Translations under genes and position numbers: made by a program | NCBI GenBank assembly: GCA_040758525.1 | Contig: JBFLVQ010000145.1 | Span: 1-15,723 of the forward strand | Direction: 5' to 3' | DNA: 15,723 nucleotides | DNA from: JBFLVQ01 sp040758525 | GTDB taxonomy: Bacteria; Acidobacteriota; Blastocatellia; Chloracidobacteriales; JADJPF01 | Notes under the pieces: model-generated | What the model saw: the letters and a program-made list of their open reading frames with translations, nothing else | Databases searched by the model: none | What the model was told of the DNA's origin: nothing | Shown: piece after piece, positions 1 to 6,935 of the stretch | Layout of the letters: each line of letters begins with the position of its first letter | Position numbering within the stretch: the stretch's first letter is position 1

Positions 1-1107
1 GGTCTTGCTGCTAATCCTCAGGCAGTACGTAATGCTATTCTAAAGAGTGCTATTGACTGTAATGAACAACCTATCCCAGATTGCCGACGCCTTTTAGCAG
101 GCCGTATCAATATTATTGGGGCACTTAATACTATCAAAGAAGGAGTTGTTGTTATGTCCGAGAAGAAGCGCACAGCAGATGAACAGGCCATTGAAGATGC
201 TCCGGTTGTTACTAGTGAATCATCAAGTTCTAGCAAACATCTATCTTGGGGAGTTACTAGCAATTATTCCAGCAGTATTATTGCTGCGGGAAATGGTCCA
301 ACCTGTAGTTGTGGTAGTACTGTCACGCCATCATTGATCTATGCTTTTGGACATATTGGTTATGACTTTGGCACAGAGGCACGGCGAGACTCTTTCTTGC
401 AACAATCTGATAAAAATCTCCTTGATCCGCTACAATTTTTAGCGCATCTAAAAGAAAACCTATCAGATGCAAGCAGCATCATCTGGACACTTAATCTGGA
501 TAGCACCCCGATCTATGCAATACAACCGACCGGCCCTTTTGCTTTTGTTGCCTATGAGCGTCTGCGCGAGTTTCTAAAAGATCAATTGGAAGAAGGGGCA
601 GAGCGAGTATCACTACCTGGTATTATGGCAGGTAAAGTTACCTTGTTAAGCGGTCAGGTTGTGCCGATTATCTATCCTGAAGTAAGAGGAATGTATAGTT
701 GGTCAACATCTGCTTTGATTAAGTTACTGCTTGGTAATGTACCTGAAGATCAAGATAAGGATAAAAAGTTAGCAGAGATAAAGAATTTTTTAGAGCGGGT
801 CTATTTTGAGCTTCGTAATTTTGGACTCACTTCCCAAGAGAGAGCAATGAATTATGCGGCTACTAATGCTTTCCAACTTAAACATATCTATAGTTCGGCA
901 ATTGAGGAAGGAATGAAACTAGATACCATAGATATTGAACGTAGTCCGATCTGTAGACCTGGCGCGGATTGTTGGGATGTGAAGTTAACATTTTTTAATC
1001 CGCTTAAGCGATTGGAGCAGGCACGGCTAGTCTATCGATTTACCATAGATGTAAGCGATACTATTCCTGTTACAGTTGGTAAAGTACGTAGCTGGCATGT
1101 CTACTAA
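1..1107 (+). CDS. Subtilisin-like protease with PatG-type C-terminal domain (5' truncated by window edge)
   Basis: The reading frame is open from base 1, so only the last 368 codons are present. Codons 1-48 look like the end of an S8 (subtilase) catalytic domain: NPQAVRNAIL followed by GRINIIGAL is the usual last helix region. A Ser-rich linker (about 52-100) and a CSCG motif (102-105) follow. From about codon 110 the protein matches my memory of the C-terminal domain of PatA/PatG-family cyanobactin maturation proteases, with GYDFGTEARRDS, IIWTLNLDSTPIYAIQPTGP, RGMYSWST, YAATNAF, RSPICRP, CWDVKLTFF and VTVGKVRSWHVY. In known systems PatA removes the leader and PatG cleaves and macrocyclises the core peptide; this domain itself has no firmly known activity. 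The catalytic Asp, His and Ser would lie left of the window and cannot be checked. A small peptide gene starts 36 bases downstream, consistent with a RiPP cluster. Confidence 0.85.
   Translation, partial: GLAANPQAVRNAILKSAIDCNEQPIPDCRRLLAGRINIIGALNTIKEGVVVMSEKKRTADEQAIEDAPVVTSESSSSSKHLSWGVTSNYSSSIIAAGNGPTCSCGSTVTPSLIYAFGHIGYDFGTEARRDSFLQQSDKNLLDPLQFLAHLKENLSDASSIIWTLNLDSTPIYAIQPTGPFAFVAYERLREFLKDQLEEGAERVSLPGIMAGKVTLLSGQVVPIIYPEVRGMYSWSTSALIKLLLGNVPEDQDKDKKLAEIKNFLERVYFELRNFGLTSQERAMNYAATNAFQLKHIYSSAIEEGMKLDTIDIERSPICRPGADCWDVKLTFFNPLKRLEQARLVYRFTIDVSDTIPVTVGKVRSWHVY
141..156 (+). promoter_or_regulatory. Internal Shine-Dalgarno and ATG at a domain boundary
   Basis: AGGAG at 141-145 lies 8 bases before an in-frame ATG at 154, inside the protease gene. 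Starting here would give a 317-residue protein containing only the linker and the PatG-type C-terminal domain, without the protease. This could be a real second start or chance purine richness in codons for KEGV. Confidence 0.4.
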
Positions 1108-1143
1108 TATAATCGACCTTTCCATAGCAAAGGAGATAAACTT

Positions 1144-1344
1144 ATGAAGTTACCCAAACAGGCTAAACCCATTATCAGAAATCAGACTACTAATAGTAAT
1201 AAAGTTTTCACCAAGCCTGGAAATATAGCTGCGGCACAACCTGATGCCTGTCCTATTTGTCCCATTGACTGTTTCTGTCTCCACGGCGTATGTGCTTGTA
1301 TGGAGAATATAACATTAAAGCCACTTATACCATCTAAGCGGTGA
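1144..1344 (+). CDS. Small cysteine-rich peptide, candidate RiPP precursor
   Basis: This 66-residue peptide has a strong ribosome site (AGGAG at 1131-1135, 8 bases before ATG) and starts 36 bases after the PatG-type protease gene. Residues 1-12 contain LPKQAKPIIR, which resembles the start of cyanobactin precursors of the PatE type (LPQQGQPVIR, from memory). A polar stretch follows, then six cysteines in residues 36-52 (C36, C39, C43, C45, C50, C52) spaced CxxCxxxCxC-x4-CxC, and a short tail. There is no signal peptide. A natural reading is leader (1 to about 33) plus Cys-rich core (34 to about 53) that could be heterocyclised or otherwise modified. The LAELSEEAL-type recognition element of classical cyanobactin leaders is absent. 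Alternatives are a small metal-binding protein or an unrelated Cys-rich peptide. Confidence 0.65.
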   Translation: MKLPKQAKPIIRNQTTNSNKVFTKPGNIAAAQPDACPICPIDCFCLHGVCACMENITLKPLIPSKR

Positions 1345-1401
1345 TATAAAGACTGTTGCCTAAATTTATTAGTATTGTTATATCTACCCTAGTAATAGGT
1401 G

Positions 1402-1410
1402 AAAGGAGGG
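1402..1410 (+). promoter_or_regulatory. Orphan Shine-Dalgarno with no normal start codon
   Basis: AAAGGAGGG is close to a perfect anti-16S match, but no ATG, GTG or TTG lies 4-12 bases after it. A frame from the ATA at 1412 stays open for 33 codons to TAG at 1511-1513, beginning ILPKSNWK. It may be a relic of a second small gene. Otherwise the 1345-1525 gap shows only an A+T-rich stretch and the palindrome CTTAATTAAG at 1492-1501, 24 bases before the sensor kinase start. Confidence 0.3.
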
Positions 1411-1525
1411 AATATTACCAAAAAGTAATTGGAAATTGGTTCTATTATATGTTTATAACAGCTTAAACCAGTTTGGTAAGCAGACCTATCGCTTAATTAA
1501 GATAGCTAACTAGCTGGGTTTTTCC

Positions 1526-4500
1526 ATGAAATTTGCTGGTATGTTTGGAATAAGACAAGTAGGCTTGATACTATTGCTACTATGCCTTCCTTGCGGCAAT
1601 CTTAAGGCTCAAGATAGTGATATCAAATTTGAGCACTTCTCCATTGAACAGGGGCTTTCGGAAAATACGATACATTGCATTCTTAAAGATCGGCAGGGAT
1701 TTATCTGGTTTGGCAGCCAAAATGGGCTTAATAGATATGATGGCTATTCCTTTACCATATTTAGACACAATATAAAAGATCCTGCATCTTTATCTAATAA
1801 TTTTGTTGTTTCACTCTATCAAGACCGAGACGGTATGATCTGGATCGGTACCTTGTATGGAGGTCTTAACAAGTACGATCCAGGCAGCCAGCGCTTTACC
1901 ATCTATCGTCATAACCCAGAAAAACCTGATAGCCTAAGTAGTGACGGAGTTAGAGCAATCTACCAAGACAATACTGGCACACTCTGGGTTGGCACAATGG
2001 ATGGCCTTAACATATTTGATCCTAACACTCAACGCTTTACTGTCTATCGTCATAACCCTAACGATCCCAACAGTATTAGTAGCAACGAGATTAGAACTAT
2101 CTATCAAGATCGCGCTGGTACACTCTGGATTGGTACAACTCAGGGGCTAAATAAATATAACCCCTCCACTGATAACTTTATCGCTTACCATAATAATCTC
2201 AATGGTTCATATAGCTTTAGCAGTGATAGGATCTTTTCAATCTATCAAGATAGCTCCGGCACACTCTGGATCGGGACTCAAAATAATGGCTTAAATAGAT
2301 ATGATGCACAAACAGAAAGCTTCACCAGCTATCGTAATGATCCTAAAAATCCTGATAGCCTTAGCAATAATTGGGTAAACTCAATCTACCAAGATACATT
2401 TGGCACACTCTGGATTGGCACAATGGATGGCCTTAATAGGTATGATCCAAAGACTCAACGCTTCACTGTCTATCGTCATAATCCTAACGATCCCAATAGT
2501 CTTAGTAGCAACATTATCTTCTCAATTGTTGAAGACAAGTCTGGCATATTGTGGGTTGGCACAGCCACTGGAGGAGTGAGTAAGTACGATCATAAGAGGT
2601 ACCGATTTAAGAATTATTGTAATAATCCAAGCCATTTTAATAAATCTATTTGTGATGAAATTACTGCCATTTATCAAGACCGTTCTCAGGCGCTCTGGAT
2701 CGGGACTCAAAATAATGGCTTAAATAGATATGATGCACAAACAGAAAGCTTCACCAGCTATCGCAATGATCCTAGAAACCCCTATAGCCTTAGCAATAAT
2801 CAGGTGAGAGCAATCTACCAAGATAATGCTGGTACACTCTGGATTGGTACAGGGAATGGCCTTAACAGGTATGATCCAAAGACTCAACGTTTCACTATAT
2901 ATCGTCATAATCCTAACGATCCCAATAGTCTTAGCAGCAGCGAGATTAGAACCATTTATCAAGATCGCGCTGGTACACTTTGGATCGGGACAAATCAAGG
3001 ATTAAATAGATATGATACGATAAACCAACGCTTCACCGTCTACCGCTCCCAGCCAAATAATCCTAATAGCTTAAGTGATAACTATATAACCTCGATCTAC
3101 GAAGATAATGCTAACCGTTTATGGATTGGCACAGGAAATGGGTTAACTATATACAATGCTAAAGACCAATCTTTTATCAGCTATCGTAATAATAGTAGTG
3201 ATCCTAACAGTATTAGCGATAACAGCATTAGTGCGATCTATCAAGATTCAATTGGCACACTATGGATTGGCACGCTTAATGGCGGATTAAACCGATATGA
3301 TCCACAAAGTAATCATTTTACTATATTCACCGAAAAAGAAGGGCTTCCTTACAATACTATTGCAGGAATACTAGAGGATAAACAAGGAAACCTTTGGCTA
3401 AGTACTTACAAAGGTATTTCCAAATTCAATCCCAGCACAGCAAAGTTCAAGAACTACGATATCAATGATGGCCTACAAAGTAATAAGTTTAGAAGAGACG
3501 CCTGTTATAAGAGTAGTAGCGGAGAGATGTTCTTTGGCGGTGCCAATGGTTTGACCCGCTTCTATCCGGAACAGATAAAAGATAATTCCTATATTCCGCC
3601 GATAGTGATAACTACTTTTAAGATATTTGATCAGACCACGACTCAGGCCAATCTCAGTCCTTTTCAAGAAGGTCAGCAGGAAAGATTACCGATTGAACTC
3701 TCTTATAATGAAAATTTCTTCTCCTTCGAGTTCGTTACACTCAACTTCACTAATCCTGAGAAGAATCAATATGCTTATAAAATGGAGGGAGTTGATAAAG
3801 ATTGGATCTATTGTGGCACACGGCGCTATACATCTTACACCAATCTAAATCCTGGAGACTATATTTTCAGAGTGAAAGGTTCAAATAATGATGGTCTATG
3901 GAATGAAACTGGCACAGCAATAAGAATAAGGATTAATCCACCATTGTGGCGAACTTGGTGGGCATACCTGCTTTACATAACCAGTCTGGTAATTATTGGC
4001 TATGCCAGCTATCAGTATCGCATATGGGCACTGAAGAGACAGAATCTGATATTGGAAACCAAGGTAGCAGAAAAGACTTATCAATTAAAACTATCAGAAA
4101 AGAGTGCACAAGAAGCCAATCAGGCTAAGAGTGTTTTCCTTGCTAATATGAGTCATGAATTGCGTACCCCGCTAAATGCGATATTGGGCTTTGTACAAAT
4201 AATGGAGCGTGACGAGAATTTAACATTGGAGCAACATGAACATCTCTCAATAATCATGCGTAGTGGTAAGCACCTGCTCTCTATGATCAATGATGTACTT
4301 TCACTTTCGAAAATAGAAGCAGGCAAAATTGTCTTGAATGAGCAGGTCTTTGATCTAAATATGCTGCTTCAATGGCTCGAAGGTATGTTCCAGTTAAGAG
4401 TAAAAGTAAAAGGGTTGAGCTATATCTGCGAGCGTCAATCCGAGCTACCTCAGTATGTTTATGGTGATGATGGTAAGCTACGCCAAGTTCTTATCAATCT

Positions 4501-5512
4501 ACTTACCAATGCAGTTAAATTCACCAATTCAGGAAGTGTAATGCTAAGAGTAGAGTGGCATAGTGATCGCGCTAGTTTTGCTATCGAGGATACGGGTTTA
4601 GGAATAAGAGAGGATGAAATGGCAAGACTTTTCGAACCATTTACACAGACTGAGTATGGAATTAATGCCAAGGAAGGTTTTGGACTGGGGTTAAGCATCA
4701 GTAGAAGATTTATACAGCTTATGGGTGGTGAGATAATGGTAAAGAGCGAGTTGGGAAAAGGCAGCACCTTCTCTTTTACCATTAAACTGCCTAAGATCGA
4801 TTCTCTACCGGTCTCTCACAATATAGGAAAGGTGCTTGGTATCGAACCAACTTTGCCAGTATATAAGATTCTTGTTGTTGATGACACGCCTGAAAATAGG
4901 ATCTTACTTGTCAAAATGTTATCTAGGATAGGATTCCAAGTTTATCAAGCAGCCAATGGAATGGAAGCTATCACAGTATGGCAAAGTCACAAGCCGGATC
5001 TAATATTTATGGATATACGCATGCCAGTAATGGATGGAGTAACAGCTACCAAGCAGATTCGTCAATATGAAACTGATAGACAAAATACTCATACTGTTAT
5101 TATCGCATTGTCAGCAAGCGTTTTTACAGAGAATCGCGATACCGTGATAGCTGCTGGTTGTGATGATTTTGTACCAAAACCTTTTTATGAAGAACTGATT
5201 CTGGAAAAGATCGCTGAGCATCTAGGGGTATGTTATCTGCGTGAACAGACAATGGTAACCGAGTCTAACTCTCAGATTCAAAGTCAGAATTATATTAATA
5301 TTCCTGCACGATTAGCAGTTTTACCTGACTCTTGGTTGCATGACCTTAAACAGGCAGTAATACTAGGTGATCTCAAGGCCATAGATGTAGTAATTGAGAA
5401 AATAGCTGCTAGAGATAAAACCCTACATGATGAATTAAAGGGAATGGCTCGCAATTACCTATTGCCAGAAATTCTTGACCTGATAAATATGGCCTCCAAT
5501 GTCACATCATAA
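1526..5512 (+). CDS. Hybrid sensor histidine kinase with 14-blade propeller sensor (reg_prop / Y_Y_Y)
   Basis: This 1328-residue protein begins with a signal peptide (hydrophobic 12-22, likely cut after KA at 28). Fourteen propeller repeats follow, most with the pattern IYQD-x4-LWIGT-x-GLNRYDP-x-TQRF at about 46-48 residues, enough for two seven-bladed propellers in the periplasm. A Y_Y_Y-like beta domain (about 690-805) leads to one membrane span (about 811-831) and a short coiled coil. The cytoplasmic part has HisKA with phospho-acceptor His877 in SHELRTPLNAI, an ATPase domain with DTGLGI (Asp1022) and GFGLGLSI, and a receiver with Asp1119/Asp1120, phospho-acceptor Asp1163 and Lys1218. The tail (about 1250-1328) resembles an Hpt helix bundle but has H-x-x-LKG at His1301 rather than H-x-LKG. 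There is no AraC-type DNA-binding domain, unlike Bacteroides hybrid systems with the same sensor, so output probably passes to another protein. The receiver-kinase gene starts 28 bases downstream. The ligand is unknown; relatives often sense carbohydrates. Confidence 0.93.
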   Translation: MKFAGMFGIRQVGLILLLLCLPCGNLKAQDSDIKFEHFSIEQGLSENTIHCILKDRQGFIWFGSQNGLNRYDGYSFTIFRHNIKDPASLSNNFVVSLYQDRDGMIWIGTLYGGLNKYDPGSQRFTIYRHNPEKPDSLSSDGVRAIYQDNTGTLWVGTMDGLNIFDPNTQRFTVYRHNPNDPNSISSNEIRTIYQDRAGTLWIGTTQGLNKYNPSTDNFIAYHNNLNGSYSFSSDRIFSIYQDSSGTLWIGTQNNGLNRYDAQTESFTSYRNDPKNPDSLSNNWVNSIYQDTFGTLWIGTMDGLNRYDPKTQRFTVYRHNPNDPNSLSSNIIFSIVEDKSGILWVGTATGGVSKYDHKRYRFKNYCNNPSHFNKSICDEITAIYQDRSQALWIGTQNNGLNRYDAQTESFTSYRNDPRNPYSLSNNQVRAIYQDNAGTLWIGTGNGLNRYDPKTQRFTIYRHNPNDPNSLSSSEIRTIYQDRAGTLWIGTNQGLNRYDTINQRFTVYRSQPNNPNSLSDNYITSIYEDNANRLWIGTGNGLTIYNAKDQSFISYRNNSSDPNSISDNSISAIYQDSIGTLWIGTLNGGLNRYDPQSNHFTIFTEKEGLPYNTIAGILEDKQGNLWLSTYKGISKFNPSTAKFKNYDINDGLQSNKFRRDACYKSSSGEMFFGGANGLTRFYPEQIKDNSYIPPIVITTFKIFDQTTTQANLSPFQEGQQERLPIELSYNENFFSFEFVTLNFTNPEKNQYAYKMEGVDKDWIYCGTRRYTSYTNLNPGDYIFRVKGSNNDGLWNETGTAIRIRINPPLWRTWWAYLLYITSLVIIGYASYQYRIWALKRQNLILETKVAEKTYQLKLSEKSAQEANQAKSVFLANMSHELRTPLNAILGFVQIMERDENLTLEQHEHLSIIMRSGKHLLSMINDVLSLSKIEAGKIVLNEQVFDLNMLLQWLEGMFQLRVKVKGLSYICERQSELPQYVYGDDGKLRQVLINLLTNAVKFTNSGSVMLRVEWHSDRASFAIEDTGLGIREDEMARLFEPFTQTEYGINAKEGFGLGLSISRRFIQLMGGEIMVKSELGKGSTFSFTIKLPKIDSLPVSHNIGKVLGIEPTLPVYKILVVDDTPENRILLVKMLSRIGFQVYQAANGMEAITVWQSHKPDLIFMDIRMPVMDGVTATKQIRQYETDRQNTHTVIIALSASVFTENRDTVIAAGCDDFVPKPFYEELILEKIAEHLGVCYLREQTMVTESNSQIQSQNYINIPARLAVLPDSWLHDLKQAVILGDLKAIDVVIEKIAARDKTLHDELKGMARNYLLPEILDLINMASNVTS
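2264..2334 (+). repeat. 71-bp perfect direct repeat, copy 1 (propeller blade 5)
   Basis: These 71 bases are identical to 2693-2763, a shift of 429 bases (143 codons, three blades). High similarity continues into the next blade (around 2441-2510 versus 2870-2939) in the same register. This indicates recent duplication or gene conversion inside the sensor domain. Confidence 0.9.
2693..2763 (+). repeat. 71-bp perfect direct repeat, copy 2 (propeller blade 8)
   Basis: Partner of 2264-2334. A further close match links blade 4 (from 2086) with blade 10 (from 2941), a shift of 855 bases or 285 codons, equal to six blades. So blades 4-6 and 8-10 share sequence beyond the family pattern. Confidence 0.9.
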
Positions 5513-5540
5513 ATTATCTTGCTAGTAGTAGGGAGTGCTT

Positions 5541-6935
5541 ATGCAAACGGCCAAAGTTGTTAAAGGTGAGATTCTTATTGTTGATGATGAACCAGCCAAT
5601 CTTGAGTTGCTACTGAAGATACTGGAAGAGCAAGACTACAAGGTAAGAATTACGGTAAGAAGCCAATTAGTAATGGCTTCATTGCAATTGTCACTACCTG
5701 ATCTAATACTGCTTGATATAGGCATGCCAGAAGTAGATGGTTATCAAGTATGTCAAATGCTCAAGAGTAATACACATACTTGTGATATACCGATCATCTT
5801 TATTAGCGCAATGGATGAGGTTATTGATAAAGTCAAAGCCTTCGAAGTAGGTGGCGCAGATTATATAACCAAACCTTTTCAGATAGAGGAGGTGCTTGCT
5901 CGTACAGAGAATCAATTGAAGATCGCGCGATTACAAAAAGAGATGCAACGCAAGAATCAGGAGCTTACTAAAAGAAATGCTGAACTGATAGAGCTATATA
6001 GTAAAGCCAACCTTATTTTTGCTGCGCTCTCAGAAACCTTAGCAGGATGGGTGTTAGATGAAAAGTATCGTCTTGAATGTAAGATTGGTGCTGGTGCGCA
6101 TGGAGCAGTCTACCGAGCCTTACATCTAGCTTTGAACCGACCCGTAGCGATAAAAATTTTTCAACCTGGTTCAGAACATGTTAATCCAGATAATCTCTAT
6201 CGCTTTCGTATGGAAGGGATCTCAGCCAGTCTGGTTAATCATCCCAATGCTGTATCTATTCTTGACTTTGGTATCTCAGAAGAGTATTTGCCCTACCTTG
6301 TGATGGAGCTTTTAACTGGGCATACGCTGGGCGAAGAGTTACGCAGAAAAGGCTTGCTCCCTGCTGAGCGATGCGCAGAGATTCTTATTCCTGTCTGTAA
6401 TGTTCTTGCAACAGCTCATGATTTAGGAATAGTACATCGTGATATCAAGCCAGAAAATATATTTCTTCACCATATTAAAGAAGAGGTAATAGTTAAAGTA
6501 GTCGATTTTGGTATTGCCAAACCGGTAGTTGAATCATATGGAATAGAGATACAACATCTCACGGCTACAGGTAGATTTATTGGCACACCAGTCTATATGG
6601 CGCCGGAACGGTTTAATAGTAAAAATTATAATGGCAAGGCTGATGTCTATAGTGTTGGGATGATGCTTTACGAAATGCTCACAGGTAGATTACCATTTGA
6701 CTTTAGTGGCAAAGATATTATGGAAATCGCCATTATGCACTGGACTAATGAACCTACGCCACTACGAGAAATAGATCCCCATATTCCTGAACAACTAGAT
6801 CATCTAATTATGCGAGCACTGGCAAAGGATGCTAACCAACGACCCACCGCCAGAGAGTTAGCGCAAGAGTTTGTACAAAGTTTGGAGAAGATCAAGCATG
6901 GACAAAATAGTGCTTTCAAAGATCGAGCAGTATGA
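5541..6935 (+). CDS. Receiver domain fused to PknB-type Ser/Thr protein kinase
   Basis: I chose the ATG at 5541 because GGGAG (5531-5535) is 5 bases upstream; a GTG at 5535 would add only two residues and overlap that site. Residues 10-125 form a response-regulator receiver with an acidic pocket (VDDEP), phospho-acceptor Asp59 in LLDIGMP and Lys111 in TKPF. A helical coiled-coil linker (about 130-165) leads to a eukaryotic-like kinase: glycine loop GAGAHGAV, ATP-binding Lys205 in VAIK, catalytic HRDIKPEN (Asp301), DFG (Asp322), MAPERF and the C-lobe RPTARELA motif, so it should be active. There is no transmembrane segment or external sensor, so the protein is cytoplasmic. Position right after the hybrid kinase suggests that phosphotransfer to Asp59 controls Ser/Thr kinase activity. 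The direct partner is inferred, not shown. Confidence 0.93.
   Translation: MQTAKVVKGEILIVDDEPANLELLLKILEEQDYKVRITVRSQLVMASLQLSLPDLILLDIGMPEVDGYQVCQMLKSNTHTCDIPIIFISAMDEVIDKVKAFEVGGADYITKPFQIEEVLARTENQLKIARLQKEMQRKNQELTKRNAELIELYSKANLIFAALSETLAGWVLDEKYRLECKIGAGAHGAVYRALHLALNRPVAIKIFQPGSEHVNPDNLYRFRMEGISASLVNHPNAVSILDFGISEEYLPYLVMELLTGHTLGEELRRKGLLPAERCAEILIPVCNVLATAHDLGIVHRDIKPENIFLHHIKEEVIVKVVDFGIAKPVVESYGIEIQHLTATGRFIGTPVYMAPERFNSKNYNGKADVYSVGMMLYEMLTGRLPFDFSGKDIMEIAIMHWTNEPTPLREIDPHIPEQLDHLIMRALAKDANQRPTARELAQEFVQSLEKIKHGQNSAFKDRAV

Noticed and set aside
116..337. Open frame on the + strand overlapping the protease gene
   Set aside because: It lies in another frame of a well-supported coding region, and its product is a low-complexity shadow (runs of Leu and Val).
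2086..3010. Repeats considered as a CRISPR array or satellite DNA
   Set aside because: The repeats are in frame, code for propeller blades and follow protein periodicity; there are no unique spacers.
5426..5428. His1301 as a true Hpt phospho-acceptor
   Set aside because: The motif is H-x-x-LKG instead of H-x-LKG and the expected Gly-rich follow-up is absent, so it is noted only as a resemblance.
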